64,000 nt of DNA, from the NCBI RefSeq assembly GCF_001437055.1, contig NZ_JQBW01000009.1, positions 63,209 to 127,208 of the forward strand. Reading direction: 5' to 3'. Shown in pieces: positions 37,759 through 47,227 of the stretch. The translations under genes and the position numbers were made by a program. Below the pieces are notes generated by a model that was given only the letters and a program-made list of their open reading frames with translations, searched no databases and was not told the origin of the DNA. This stretch comes from Limosilactobacillus secaliphilus (lineage in GTDB: Bacteria > Bacillota > Bacilli > Lactobacillales > Lactobacillaceae). How positions within the stretch are numbered: position 1 is the stretch's first letter; the number at the start of each line of letters is the position of its first letter.

Positions 37759-39249
37759 ATGGCCGAAAAGACCACTGAAAATCATGTGAAGCGGTTATTG
37801 AAGACCCGTCACTTATCGATGATTGCCCTTGGCGGCTCGATTGGGACCGGGTTGTTCATCGCCAGCGGTTCCGCAATTCATACCGCGGGCCCAGGTGGCG
37901 CGATCATTGGTTATGCCATTATGGGAATGATGGTCTATTTCTTGATGACCAGTATGGGTGAGATGGCCACGTTTATGCCGATTAGCGGTTCGTTTGCCTC
38001 TTACTGTACCCGTTTTATTGACCCAGGCTTAGGTTTCTCCATGGGCTGGATTTATTGGTTCAACTGGGCGTTAACGGTGGCCGTTGATTCAACGACTGCC
38101 GGAATTGTCATGAACTTTTGGTTTCCCCATATTCCCAGCTGGATCTTCAGCTTGGTGGTATTGATCTATATCATTACGGTCAATGCCCTGGAAGTACGTG
38201 CATTTGGTGAAATGGAATACTGGCTGGCCATCATCAAGGTCGTCACGGTGATCTTATTCCTGATCATCGGTGTGGCAGTCATCCTAGGAATCATGGGTGG
38301 CTCGGCTATCGGCTTTAGCAACCTGACTTACAAAGAGGCACCGTTTGTCGGTGGTGCACCAACCATCCTGAGTGTCTTCCTGGTCGCCGGTTTCTCGTTT
38401 CAAGGAACCGAGTTGGTCGGGATCACAGCAGGGGAATCGGAAAACCCTGGCAAGAGCATTCCAAAGGCGATTCATTCGACTTTCTGGCGGATTCTCTTGT
38501 TCTACATCCTGTCGATCTTTGTGATTTCCTGTGTCCTGCCATACACCAGTCCTAATCTGTTGGGTTCCTCGGTTAAGGACATAACGATCAGCCCATTCAC
38601 CCTGGTCTTCCGGCGGGCTGGTCTGGCATTTGCTGCTAGCGTGATGAATGCGGTTATCCTGACGGCGGTGATTTCCGCGGCTAACTCCGGCATGTACGCT
38701 TCAACGCGGATGCTGTACTCCATGGCGCATGAGGGCCAAGCTTGGAAGATTTTTGGTGAGACCAGCAAAAGCGGTGTTCCCGTTTACGCCTTAATGGCCT
38801 CCACTTTGGTCGCTTGCATGACATTCTTGACCGGGATTATTGGTCCCAGCGTCTACGAATTTCTGATCGATTCAAGTGGTTTAGCTGGTTTCCTTACCTG
38901 GATGGGGATGGCTGCGGCCCATCTGCGTTTCCGGAAGGCCTACGTGGCACAGGGTTACAGTCTTGATGACCTGCGTTACCGCGCTTGGCTCTACCCATTT
39001 GGCCCGATTTTGGCCTTGGTATTGTGCACCGTGGTCGTGATTGGTCAAAATCCAATGGCCTTGTTGCATGGTAACTGGCAGCAGATCATCCTGACATACC
39101 TGAGTCTGCCATTATTGCTGATTTTGTGGCTCTACTACCGGCTGCGCTATCATTCACACCTAGTGCCGCTCGACCAAGTTGACTTGAGCGGTGGTCAGTT
39201 GAAGAGTGGGGAGATTAATGCAGGTAAGCCGAAAAAGGAGGATGCTTAA
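37759..39249 (+). CDS. Amino acid permease, APC superfamily (LysP-like)
   Basis: A 496-aa, roughly 12-helix amino acid:proton symporter of the APC/AAT type. HLSMIALGGSIGTGLFIASG is the first-helix signature, and FSFQGTELVGITAGESENP, the helix-6/7 substrate region, is close to lysine-type permeases (LysP). The C terminus is a hydrophilic Lys-rich tail. ATG 37759 has only a weak Shine-Dalgarno (AGAAAG). Its stop overlaps the next start (TAATG), so it is translationally coupled to the acetyltransferase. The substrate is a family guess. Confidence 0.9.
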   Translation: MAEKTTENHVKRLLKTRHLSMIALGGSIGTGLFIASGSAIHTAGPGGAIIGYAIMGMMVYFLMTSMGEMATFMPISGSFASYCTRFIDPGLGFSMGWIYWFNWALTVAVDSTTAGIVMNFWFPHIPSWIFSLVVLIYIITVNALEVRAFGEMEYWLAIIKVVTVILFLIIGVAVILGIMGGSAIGFSNLTYKEAPFVGGAPTILSVFLVAGFSFQGTELVGITAGESENPGKSIPKAIHSTFWRILLFYILSIFVISCVLPYTSPNLLGSSVKDITISPFTLVFRRAGLAFAASVMNAVILTAVISAANSGMYASTRMLYSMAHEGQAWKIFGETSKSGVPVYALMASTLVACMTFLTGIIGPSVYEFLIDSSGLAGFLTWMGMAAAHLRFRKAYVAQGYSLDDLRYRAWLYPFGPILALVLCTVVVIGQNPMALLHGNWQQIILTYLSLPLLLILWLYYRLRYHSHLVPLDQVDLSGGQLKSGEINAGKPKKEDA

Positions 39250-39746
39250 TGAACTTTCGACGCGCACAAAAAGCAGATCTAAAGCGCATTGTTGAAATAT
39301 ACAATAAGGCAGTGCCTTCTCACATTGTCACGGATGATGATGACCCAATCACGGTCCAGAGTCGGGAACAGTGGATGGCCGACTTTGATGACACCCACCC
39401 ATGCTGGGTAGTCGAAGAAGACGGTCAGATTATTGGCTGGTGTGGCTTGGAATACTTCTACCCGCATCCGGCGTTCGACCATTCGGCAGAGATTTCGATT
39501 TACATCGATCGTCATCACCAAAATCATGGGGTCGGTTCAGCGCTCTTGGACTATGTTAACGTGAACATTACTCGAAAGCTCCCCATTAAGACCGTTATTT
39601 CTTACATTTATGAGCGCAATGTTCCTAGTCAGCGGCTTTTTCAATCGGCTGCTTATGATAAGGTCGGCGAATTGCCGCAGATTTCGGTGGTTAACCATGA
39701 ATTGAGAACGATCTATGTCTATTGCCGGCACTTTAATTTGCATTAA
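39249..39746 (+). CDS. GNAT family N-acetyltransferase (phosphinothricin acetyltransferase-like)
   Basis: A 165-aa acetyl-CoA-dependent GNAT. FRRAQKADLKRIVEIYNKAV opens it, and AEISIYIDRHHQNHGVGSALLDYV is the acetyl-CoA-binding motif A. The overall layout is that of the Pat/Bar subgroup that acetylates amino groups of small amino-acid analogues. It overlaps the permease stop by one base (TAATG). A shared substrate or export/detoxification link with the permease is possible but unproven. Terminator follows. Confidence 0.85.
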   Translation: MNFRRAQKADLKRIVEIYNKAVPSHIVTDDDDPITVQSREQWMADFDDTHPCWVVEEDGQIIGWCGLEYFYPHPAFDHSAEISIYIDRHHQNHGVGSALLDYVNVNITRKLPIKTVISYIYERNVPSQRLFQSAAYDKVGELPQISVVNHELRTIYVYCRHFNLH

Positions 39747-39757
39747 AAATAATGACT

Positions 39758-39796
39758 AAAAAAGTGGTCAGAAATACAATTTCTGGCCGCTTTTTT
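39758..39796 (+). terminator. Terminator after the GNAT gene
   Basis: AAAAAAGTGGTCAGAAA / TTTCTGGCCGCTTTTTT stem with two mismatches or G-U pairs and a 5-base loop. Confidence 0.8.
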
Positions 39797-39813
39797 CATT
39801 TTCACGTTGTCAT

Positions 39814-39842
39814 TTAGACAAATTTATTCTATTCTATATGTA
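39814..39842 (+). promoter_or_regulatory. Promoter of the pdhABCD operon
   Basis: TTAGAC (39814-39819) and TATGTA (39837-39842), spacer 17, about 50 bases before pdhA. A cre-like element covers the -10. Confidence 0.55.
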
Positions 39843-39853
39843 AGCACTAACAC
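39838..39853 (+). promoter_or_regulatory. Candidate cre (CcpA) site on the pdh promoter
   Basis: ATGTAAGCACTAACAC fits the consensus WTGWAARCGYTWWCWN with a single mismatch (the central CG is CA). It overlaps the predicted -10 and start, a position expected for carbon catabolite repression. Confidence 0.6.
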
Positions 39854-39893
39854 GGTTAACAGCTACCATTTTAATTTTTAAGGAAGTGCGAAT

Positions 39894-40985
39894 ATGAAAC
39901 AGCTTGATTTTGAAGCATTGAAGCATAGTCCTTCTTTTAAGCCTTTATCAGTGCTTAATGAGCAAGGAGATGTCGTTAACGAAGACATGATGCCCGACTT
40001 AACTGATGAGCAGTTAACTGAATTATACAAACAGATGTTATGGTCCAGAATAGTCAACGACCGAGCCACCAAGTTAAATCGTCAGGGACGGCTCGGCTTT
40101 TTTGCTCCGACTGCTGGTGAAGAAGCCAGTCAATTAGGGAGCAATTTTGCAATGGACAAAGGTGACTTCCTGCTGGGTGGTTACCGGGATGTCCCACAAT
40201 TAGTAAAGCATGGTTTACCACTGGCAAAAGCTTTCATGTGGTCTAAAGGAATGGTTAATGGCAACAAGTACCCAGAAGACCTGGCCGCCGTTCCACCGCA
40301 GATCATCATTGGTGCTCAATACGTTCAGACCGCTGGGGTTGCCCTTGGTTTGAAGAAGAAGGGTGCTAAGCAATTAGCTTACACTTACACCGGTGATGGT
40401 GGTACTTCACAGGGTGACTTTTACGAAGGCATGAATTTTGCTGGCTCATTTAAGGCTCCAGCTCTGTTCTTTGTTCAAGACAACTTATATGCTATTTCCG
40501 TTCCGGCTAAGGTTCAAACTGCGGCTAAGGACTTCGCTGATAAGGCCGTGGCCGTTGGTATTCCAAGCATCATTGTTGACGGGATGGATGCACTGGCAGT
40601 TTACGCCGCTAGTCGCCAGGCTCGTGACTACATCGTTGCCGGCAATGGTCCGGTCATGATTGAAACCTTGACTTACCGTTACGGTCCGCACACCTTATCT
40701 GGTGATGATCCAAAGCGTTACCGGACGAAGGAAGAAGAAGACGCATGGCACGCAAAGGACCCAGTTGTACGGATGAAGAACTTCTTGACGAAGAAGGGTC
40801 TTTGGTCAGACGACAAGGACAAGGCCTACACTGAAGAAGTCGACAAGGAAATTGACGATGCAATGAAGGAAGTTGAAAGCCAGCCAGCTGAATCAGTCGC
40901 AGAATACCTCCAAGACGAATATGAAGTTACGCCACCGGCTATTCAACACGAACTGGATCGTTTGAACAGTAAGGAGGGTAAGTAA
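39894..40985 (+). CDS. pdhA: Pyruvate dehydrogenase E1 component, alpha subunit
   Basis: A 363-aa thiamine-diphosphate decarboxylase subunit; with PdhB it converts pyruvate to hydroxyethyl-ThDP and reductively acetylates the E2 lipoyl arm. The ThDP motif is [18 protein letters not shown], and [16 protein letters not shown] carries the phosphorylation-loop-like region. AAGGAAG precedes ATG. First gene of pdhABCD, 2 bases from pdhB. Substrate (pyruvate rather than branched-chain 2-oxo acid) is favoured by length and by similarity across Lactobacillales. Confidence 0.95.
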   Translation: MKQLDFEALKHSPSFKPLSVLNEQGDVVNEDMMPDLTDEQLTELYKQMLWSRIVNDRATKLNRQGRLGFFAPTAGEEASQLGSNFAMDKGDFLLGGYRDVPQLVKHGLPLAKAFMWSKGMVNGNKYPEDLAAVPPQIIIGAQYVQTAGVALGLKKKGAKQLAYTYTGDGGTSQGDFYEGMNFAGSFKAPALFFVQDNLYAISVPAKVQTAAKDFADKAVAVGIPSIIVDGMDALAVYAASRQARDYIVAGNGPVMIETLTYRYGPHTLSGDDPKRYRTKEEEDAWHAKDPVVRMKNFLTKKGLWSDDKDKAYTEEVDKEIDDAMKEVESQPAESVAEYLQDEYEVTPPAIQHELDRLNSKEGK

Positions 40986-40987
40986 TC

Positions 40988-41965
40988 ATGGCTAAACTAA
41001 CAATGATTAAAGCCATCACGGCTGCCATGGATGAAGAGCTGGCACGTGATGAAAAAGTACAAATCTTCGGTGAAGACGTTGGTAAAAACGGTGGTGTCTT
41101 CCGTGCCACTGATGGACTGCAAGCCAAGTACGGCAAAGACCGGGTATTCGACACGCCATTAGCTGAATCCGGCATCATGGGCTTAGCCAATGGTTTGGCC
41201 CTGACTGGTTTCCGTCCGGTTCCTGAAATTCAATTCATGGGCTTCATTTACGAAGCATTCGACCAAATCGCTGGTCAAATGGCCCGTTACCGGTTCCGGA
41301 TGGGCGGCAGCCGTGAATTTCCAATCACCCTGCGGACTCCTTACGGTGGTGGGGTTCACACACCTGAACTGCACTCTGACAGTTTAGAAGGTTTGGTTGC
41401 CCAGATCCCAGGTCTGCGGGTAGTTACGCCATCTGGTCCGTATGACGCCAAGGGCCTGTTGATTTCAGCCATTCGTTCCAACGACCCCGTTGTCTTCTTG
41501 GAACACATGAAGCTTTACCGGTCAATGCGTGAAGAGGTACCGGATGAAGCTTACACGGTTCCGTTGGACAAGGCCGAAGTTAAGCAAGCTGGTAGCGACG
41601 TTACGATCATCTCATATGCTTACATGCTGCAAGCTAGTCTGCAGGCGGCTAAGGATCTGGAAAAGCAAGGCATTCACGCCGAAGTATTGGATCTGCGGAC
41701 GCTGGCACCACTGGATGAAGACACGATCTTAGAGTCAGTTAAGAAGACTGGCCGGGTAGTCATCGTCCAGGAAGCCCAAAAGCAGGCAGGGGTTGCTAAC
41801 CAGGTTGCTCGTCTGATCGGCGAAGAAGGAATTCTGTACCTGGACGCACCAATCAAGGTCGTTGCTGCACCTGATACTCCTTACCCATTCAGTCAGGGTG
41901 AAGAGCCATGGCTGCCGAACAAGAAGACCATCGAAAAAGCGGTTTTGGACACAGTTAATTTTTAA
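40988..41965 (+). CDS. pdhB: Pyruvate dehydrogenase E1 component, beta subunit
   Basis: A 325-aa partner of PdhA that completes the ThDP site. [36 protein letters not shown] and [18 protein letters not shown] are typical of the E1-beta pyrimidine domain; the C-terminal transketolase-type domain follows ([19 protein letters not shown]). ATG follows GGAGGGTAAGTA at the end of pdhA. It ends 15 bases before pdhC. Confidence 0.96.
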   Translation: MAKLTMIKAITAAMDEELARDEKVQIFGEDVGKNGGVFRATDGLQAKYGKDRVFDTPLAESGIMGLANGLALTGFRPVPEIQFMGFIYEAFDQIAGQMARYRFRMGGSREFPITLRTPYGGGVHTPELHSDSLEGLVAQIPGLRVVTPSGPYDAKGLLISAIRSNDPVVFLEHMKLYRSMREEVPDEAYTVPLDKAEVKQAGSDVTIISYAYMLQASLQAAKDLEKQGIHAEVLDLRTLAPLDEDTILESVKKTGRVVIVQEAQKQAGVANQVARLIGEEGILYLDAPIKVVAAPDTPYPFSQGEEPWLPNKKTIEKAVLDTVNF

Positions 41966-41980
41966 TTGAGGAGAACTAGT

Positions 41981-43576
41981 ATGAGTGAAAAATACCAATT
42001 TAAGCTTCCCGAATTAGGTGAAGGAATGGCTGAAGGTACCGTTGGTGAATGGCACGTCAAGGAAGGTGACACGATCAAAGAAGACGATGACTTAGTTGAA
42101 ATCGAAAACGACAAGTCAACGGAAGATCTGCCATCACCAGTTGCCGGTAAGGTTACCAAGATCTTGGTTCAGCCAGATGAAACGGCTGAAGTTGGCCAGC
42201 CATTAGTTGAATTAGAAGTTGCAGACGGTCAAGGTAATGTAAAAGCTGGCGCCGAAAGTACCCCAGCTCCAGCAGCTAGTCAAGCCCCAGCTGCTCCTAG
42301 TGCATCTGGTGCCAACGATGTGTATGAATTCAAGCTTCCCGAATTAGGTGAAGGAATGGCTGAAGGTACGGTTGGCGAATGGCACGTCAAGGAAGGCGAC
42401 ACGATCAAGGAAGACGATGACTTAGTCGAAATCGAAAACGATAAGTCAACCGAAGACTTGCCATCACCAGTTGCCGGTACCGTCACCAAGATTCTGGTTG
42501 CCAATGGCGAAACTGCCGAAGTTGGTCAGCCATTGGTTCAATTAAAGGTGGCTGCTGGTCAAGGCAACGTATCTGCTAGTGAAAGCAATACGACAAGTCA
42601 GCCAGCATCGTCACAAGCGGCTGCTCCTGCTCCTGCCAAGAGTGAAGGCACCCCTGCAGCTACCAGCGCTGATCATTCAGTACCGGTCTTGGCAATGCCA
42701 TCAGTGCGGAAGTTTGCCCGTGAACAAGGCGTGGACTTGAGCCAGGTCAAGGGTACCGGTCGTCATGGCCAAATCCTGAAGACGGACGTCGAAAGCTTCA
42801 AGAGTCAAGGCAGTCAGCCAGCACCATCAGCACCGAAGACAAGTGCACCAGCCAAGAAGACGGTTAGTGCTGAATGGCCAGAACACACCGAGAAGATGTC
42901 AATGGTACGGAAGGCAACCGCTAAGGCCGTCAACAAGGCTAAGGACGAGATCCCAATGATCACCGTCTTCGATGAGGTTGTTGTCGATAAGCTTTGGGAC
43001 CACCGGAAGAAGTACAAGCAGGTGGCTGCTGAAAAGGGCGTTCACTTAACCTTCATGGCTTACCTGACTAAGGCACTGGCTGAAGTGATGAAGGAATACC
43101 CAATTCTGAATGCCAAGGTTGACATGGACAACCACCAGATTAACTACCGTGACTACATCAATGTCGGCATTGCCACTGATACGCCGAATGGTTTGTACGT
43201 TCCTAATGTCAAGCACGCCGACCAGCGGCCAATGTTTGATATTGCCCAACAGATTAGTGACAATACGGCCAAGACTAAGGATGCCAAGTTGAGTCATGAC
43301 GACATGGCCCACACTGGCATGACGATCAGCAACATTGGTGCCATTGGTGGCGGCTGGTTTACGCCACTGGTTAACTGGCCAGAAGTTGCCATCTTAGGTA
43401 TGGGTCGGATTGCCCCAGAAGCCGTTGTTCAGGATGGCAAGGTTGTCGTTGCTAAAGTATTGAAGCTCTCACTCACGGTTGACCACCGGGTTATCGATGG
43501 TGGTACGGCACAGCGCGCAATGAACCGCTTATGCGAATTGCTGGGTGACCCAGAACTGTTACTGATGGAGGCATAA
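41981..43576 (+). CDS. pdhC: Dihydrolipoamide acetyltransferase (E2), two lipoyl domains
   Basis: A 531-aa E2 core of the pyruvate dehydrogenase complex. Two lipoyl domains (residues ~5-80 and ~115-190) carry the modified lysines Lys45 and Lys155 in ENDKS. Each is followed by an Ala/Pro/Ser-rich swinging linker. The peripheral subunit-binding domain follows ([19 protein letters not shown]), then the catalytic domain ending in [11 protein letters not shown] with the active His and Asp. The two lipoyl domains are nearly identical, a recent tandem duplication. ATG 41981 follows GAGGAGA; upstream in-frame codons overlap that site. Confidence 0.96.
   Translation: MSEKYQFKLPELGEGMAEGTVGEWHVKEGDTIKEDDDLVEIENDKSTEDLPSPVAGKVTKILVQPDETAEVGQPLVELEVADGQGNVKAGAESTPAPAASQAPAAPSASGANDVYEFKLPELGEGMAEGTVGEWHVKEGDTIKEDDDLVEIENDKSTEDLPSPVAGTVTKILVANGETAEVGQPLVQLKVAAGQGNVSASESNTTSQPASSQAAAPAPAKSEGTPAATSADHSVPVLAMPSVRKFAREQGVDLSQVKGTGRHGQILKTDVESFKSQGSQPAPSAPKTSAPAKKTVSAEWPEHTEKMSMVRKATAKAVNKAKDEIPMITVFDEVVVDKLWDHRKKYKQVAAEKGVHLTFMAYLTKALAEVMKEYPILNAKVDMDNHQINYRDYINVGIATDTPNGLYVPNVKHADQRPMFDIAQQISDNTAKTKDAKLSHDDMAHTGMTISNIGAIGGGWFTPLVNWPEVAILGMGRIAPEAVVQDGKVVVAKVLKLSLTVDHRVIDGGTAQRAMNRLCELLGDPELLLMEA
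42002..42237 (+). repeat. Lipoyl-domain repeat, unit 1
   Basis: First copy of a tandem direct repeat within pdhC. Unit 2 lies exactly 330 bases downstream. The first 38 bases are almost identical between copies, and later differences are mainly silent third-position changes. Confidence 0.85.
42332..42567 (+). repeat. Lipoyl-domain repeat, unit 2
   Basis: Second copy of the pdhC lipoyl domain repeat (period 330 bases, 110 codons). It diverges from unit 1 mainly after the lipoyl-lysine hairpin. Confidence 0.85.
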
Positions 43577-43578
43577 AC

Positions 43579-44985
43579 ATGGTTGTAGGAGATTTTCCCA
43601 TTGATTTAGATACTGTTGTGATCGGTTCTGGCCCTGGTGGTTATGTGGCTGCGGTTCACGCTGCTGAACTCGGCCAAAAGGTGACCGTCATTGAAGAAAA
43701 CAAGGATTTAGGTGGGGTCTGCCTGCGGGTTGGCTGTATTCCTTCCAAAGCCTTAATCCAGGTTGGTCATGACTATCAAACTGCCCTTCAATCCGCTGAA
43801 GAAGGCATCAACAGTAATGACACCCAGCTGGATTGGGACAAGGTGCAGCATTTCCGTGCCGGCGTTGTTCAGCACATGACAAAAGGGGTTGCTTACCTCT
43901 TTAAGAAGAACAAGGTGGATGTCATTCACGGAACTGCCTTCTTGAAGGATGCCCACAGCCTGCGGGTTATGAATGGCGACCATGCCCAGACGTATACCTT
44001 TAAGCACCTGATTCTGGCCACTGGGAGCCACCCAATCGAAATTGGCGGCTTCAAGTTTGGCGGCCGCATCCTCGACTCGACTGGTCTTTTGGAACTGAAG
44101 GAAAAACCAAAGGAGCTGGTATTGATCGGTGGCGGCTACATTGGCTGTGAATTGGCTGGTGCTTACGCTAACTTTGGCACCCACGTAACCATACTTGAAG
44201 GTACGGATGCAATTTTGCGGAACTACGAAAAAGACATCGTTAAGATCGCCCAGAAGAAGATGAAGCAGCATGGCATCGACGTGGTTACCAGCGCAATGGC
44301 AAAGAGCGCCGACGATCATGGTGATGGCGTCACGGTTACCTATACCGTCGATGGTGCCGACAAACAGATCGAAGCGGATGCCGTTTGTGTTGCCGTTGGT
44401 CGGCGGCCAAACACGAAGAATATCGGTTTGGAACAGGCCGGCATTGAAACCGATGACCATGGCTTGATCAAGGTCAATGCCCAAGGCGAAACCAATGTTG
44501 CTGGCATCTACGCAATCGGTGACATTGTGCCGGGTGCTGCTTTGGCCCACAAGGCTAGCTATGAAGGCAAAGTGGCGGCTGAAGCAATTGCCGGTCAATC
44601 TTCAACTGTTGATTACCGGGCAATGCCAGCGGTCTGCTACCTGGATCCTGAAATTGCAACGACCGGCTTAACCGCCCAGGAAGCTAAGGATCAAGGACTG
44701 GATGTCAAGTCAGCCAAGTTCCCATTCTCAGCAAACGGTCGTGCCGTGGCTATGCGGGCAACTGATGGCTTTGTTCGTCTGGTATTTACTACTGACACCC
44801 AACAAGTTGTCGGTGCTCAAATCATCGGTGCTGATGCATCTGACATGATTTCCGAATTGTCATTAGCAATCGAATCTGGTAACACCGTTGAAGACATTGC
44901 CTTGACGATTCACCCGCACCCATCCTTGTCTGAGGCAATCATGGATGCTGCGGATGTCGGCATTGGCTACCCAACTAACATCTAA
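43579..44985 (+). CDS. pdhD: Dihydrolipoamide dehydrogenase (E3)
   Basis: A 468-aa FAD flavoprotein that reoxidises the E2 dihydrolipoyl arm with NAD. FAD motif VIGSGPGGYVAAVHAAELG, redox-active disulfide GGVCLRVGCIPSKAL, the NAD motif LIGGGYIGCELAGAYANFG and the C-terminal HPHPSLSE base are all present. The usual CLNVGC reads CLRVGC. It starts 2 bases after the pdhC stop region (ATG 43579) and ends the complex genes; lplA follows. Confidence 0.96.
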   Translation: MVVGDFPIDLDTVVIGSGPGGYVAAVHAAELGQKVTVIEENKDLGGVCLRVGCIPSKALIQVGHDYQTALQSAEEGINSNDTQLDWDKVQHFRAGVVQHMTKGVAYLFKKNKVDVIHGTAFLKDAHSLRVMNGDHAQTYTFKHLILATGSHPIEIGGFKFGGRILDSTGLLELKEKPKELVLIGGGYIGCELAGAYANFGTHVTILEGTDAILRNYEKDIVKIAQKKMKQHGIDVVTSAMAKSADDHGDGVTVTYTVDGADKQIEADAVCVAVGRRPNTKNIGLEQAGIETDDHGLIKVNAQGETNVAGIYAIGDIVPGAALAHKASYEGKVAAEAIAGQSSTVDYRAMPAVCYLDPEIATTGLTAQEAKDQGLDVKSAKFPFSANGRAVAMRATDGFVRLVFTTDTQQVVGAQIIGADASDMISELSLAIESGNTVEDIALTIHPHPSLSEAIMDAADVGIGYPTNI

Positions 44986-45017
44986 ACTAAATCACACGTG
45001 TGGAAAGAAGGACATCA

Positions 45018-46037
45018 ATGCAGTATTTAGCGATGCAGTCGCATGACATTCGGCGCAACTTAGCCACCGAACAGTATTTAATGAACAGTGGTCAGATGAC
45101 CCCGCCATTCATGCTTTTCTATATTGAAGATAATTGCATTATCGTGGGTCGTAACCAGAACACCCTCGAAGAAATTAACGCCGATTTCTGTAAGGAACAC
45201 GGCATCACCATTACCCGGCGTCTGTCCGGTGGGGGTGCAATGTTCCAAGATATGGGCAACTTATGTTTCAGTTTCGTTGTACCGGCAGATGAAGTACGCT
45301 TTGGCAATTTTAAAGACTTGGTTCAACCAGTTGTTAAGGCCCTGCACGAGATGGGAGCAACTGGCGCCGAAGTGACTGGCAGAAACGATATCGTGATTGA
45401 TGGGAAGAAGTTCTCCGGCAACGCAATGTACACGCGTAACGGGAAGACTTTCTCTCATGGGACGTTGATGTATGATGTAAATACAGAAATGGTAGCTGAC
45501 GCCCTGCACGTACCAGCCGATAAGATTAAGTCCAAGGGCATTAAGTCGGTCCGGTCCCGGGTAACTAATCTGCGCCCATATTTGAAGCCGGAATTTCAGC
45601 ACTTAACGACTGAGCAGTTCCGCGATGAGATTATCAAGCGCATTTATGGCGTGGATGACTTGGCAGATGCTCAAGCTAACGAGTATCATTTAACTGACGC
45701 TGACAATGCGGCGATCGACAAGATTGAAAACGATCTCTACAAGAACTGGGATTGGGTTTATGGAAAGTCGCCGGAATTTACCGTTAAGAAGCGGCAGCAC
45801 TTTGATGCAGGTACGATTGATGCCCGGTTCTTGGTCAAAGAAGGGAAGATTGCCAACCTGAAGATTTATGGTGACTTCTTTGGCACTGGCGATGTCAGCG
45901 ACTTGGAGCAGGCGTTAAAGGGGATTACTTATTCACCAGCTGCGATTGAAAAGGTTTTGCAGACGGTGGACTTGAACAAATACTTTGTGGGCATCCCTAA
46001 AGACGACGTGATCAAGTTGTTAGCCCGTGAACAGTAA
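45018..46037 (+). CDS. lplA: Lipoate-protein ligase A
   Basis: A 339-aa enzyme attaching scavenged lipoate to the E2 lysines of PdhC. The conserved block RRLSGGGAMFQDMGNLCFSF is near residues 65-85, and the catalytic Lys is in GKKFSGNA. The C-terminal ~90-residue domain is that of full-length LplA. ATG 45018 follows GAAAGAAGGA; GTG 45000 is not preferred. Its place next to pdhABCD matches its substrate. Lipoate synthesis genes (lipA, lipB) are not in the window. Confidence 0.95.
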   Translation: MQYLAMQSHDIRRNLATEQYLMNSGQMTPPFMLFYIEDNCIIVGRNQNTLEEINADFCKEHGITITRRLSGGGAMFQDMGNLCFSFVVPADEVRFGNFKDLVQPVVKALHEMGATGAEVTGRNDIVIDGKKFSGNAMYTRNGKTFSHGTLMYDVNTEMVADALHVPADKIKSKGIKSVRSRVTNLRPYLKPEFQHLTTEQFRDEIIKRIYGVDDLADAQANEYHLTDADNAAIDKIENDLYKNWDWVYGKSPEFTVKKRQHFDAGTIDARFLVKEGKIANLKIYGDFFGTGDVSDLEQALKGITYSPAAIEKVLQTVDLNKYFVGIPKDDVIKLLAREQ

Positions 46038-46060
46038 TTAAATTTGATGGGAGGAATTTC

Positions 46061-47173
46061 ATGGCCGATTACAAGTTAGCTTACTTACAAGCGACCCATG
46101 ATTTTTCCTCCTTGCCCTTTAAGTACACACAACTTAATCAACTGGTTAAATTAACGCCTTTCTTGAGTGGTGAACGGTGTCAGTTGCTCTTCAGCAATCG
46201 CTATGGCAAGTCGGATCTGGTTTTCGATTCAGTGAGGGTGGCCGATAATCCGGCGATGACCAATGCCTCTGCCGTCACCTTTCAGGGGCAATGGTCACTA
46301 TCCTTAAAACGCGGGTGTCATCTTTTTTCTTCCGATGCGGTTGAATTCCCCGTGCATGCTGGCCAGCCCTTGTATGTGCAGATGATTGCCAGTCGCAAAC
46401 AGGCCTATGCTGATTTTGCCTGTTCTTATGCCACTGGTTGGGTGAACGCCGCAATTTCGCGTCGTGTGAATTTTCAACCCCAGTTGCCTGATAATTGGCA
46501 TGCCCGCCATGGTTGGGTGTGTTTGGATGGACTCAATGTTTTGACGGATCGCTCACCAGAATACCTGGAATTAACGGGTGATTCGCTGGCTGAGACCGGA
46601 ATGGTTGCCCAGGAGCTTTTCTCCCAATTGCTCAAGGCGTATCCGGAACAGTTGGTGGCAATCAACACCGGAATTTCTGGTAATCGTCTGTTGCACGATG
46701 CACCTCAAGATGGTCCGCTCTTTGCTACTTACGGTAATTCTTTGCTCCACCGTTTAAAGGATGCAAAACGAAATCCTGACTTGCGGGTAGCGTTGATCGG
46801 GAGCAACGACTTGTTATTGCCAATGTATAGTGAACAGGCACACACGCAAAATGCAGAGCTGATTGACATGTGCCAAGGATTTATGAAGCTTTCGCAGATC
46901 GGGTCACTGATCACCACGACGATTGCACCGTTCCGCTTGTTTGACGGACCGCGTACGGATGCCGAAAAGCAGGTCAATCGATTAAGGCAAAACTTGAATC
47001 GCTGCCTGTCAGCTCATCCATTTGTCGTTAACACGGCACCATTAGTGGCCAACGAGTCCGATAGTGCCTTGGCAACCCAAATGGACTTCGGTGATGGAAT
47101 GCACCTGAGCCCTCGTGGTGGCGCGGCCGTTGCAGATGCCTTAATGCCGGCCATTAAACAGACATTAATTTAA
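46061..47173 (+). CDS. SGNH/GDSL-family hydrolase
   Basis: A 370-aa esterase/lipase-fold protein. The nucleophile Ser is in ELTGDSLAETG (block I). Block II Gly is in NTGISGNRLL, block III Asn in LIGSNDLL, and the Asp-His pair in DGMHLSPRGG near the C terminus. A ~160-residue N-terminal extension, rich in beta-type sequence, precedes the hydrolase fold. No signal peptide is evident, so it is likely intracellular. ATG follows GGGAGGAA. Situated downstream of lplA with 23 bases between; the substrate is unknown. Confidence 0.85.
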   Translation: MADYKLAYLQATHDFSSLPFKYTQLNQLVKLTPFLSGERCQLLFSNRYGKSDLVFDSVRVADNPAMTNASAVTFQGQWSLSLKRGCHLFSSDAVEFPVHAGQPLYVQMIASRKQAYADFACSYATGWVNAAISRRVNFQPQLPDNWHARHGWVCLDGLNVLTDRSPEYLELTGDSLAETGMVAQELFSQLLKAYPEQLVAINTGISGNRLLHDAPQDGPLFATYGNSLLHRLKDAKRNPDLRVALIGSNDLLLPMYSEQAHTQNAELIDMCQGFMKLSQIGSLITTTIAPFRLFDGPRTDAEKQVNRLRQNLNRCLSAHPFVVNTAPLVANESDSALATQMDFGDGMHLSPRGGAAVADALMPAIKQTLI

Positions 47174-47181
47174 TTGAGTTG

Positions 47182-47227
47182 AAAAGGCCTTAGTTCGCTG
47201 TTTGATACAGCAAACTAAGGCCTTTTT
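47182..47227. terminator. Bidirectional terminator between the hydrolase and the 123-aa gene
   Basis: AAAAGGCCTTAGTT / AACTAAGGCCTTTT perfect stem, with an inner GCTG/CAGC pair, and T and A runs on either side. Confidence 0.9.

Noticed and set aside
42002-42567. Direct repeats as a CRISPR or mobile element
   Set aside because: They are in-frame copies of a lipoyl protein domain inside pdhC.
43753-44598. 281-codon minus-strand frame
   Set aside because: Antisense to pdhD with conserved FAD/NAD motifs on the + strand; shadow.
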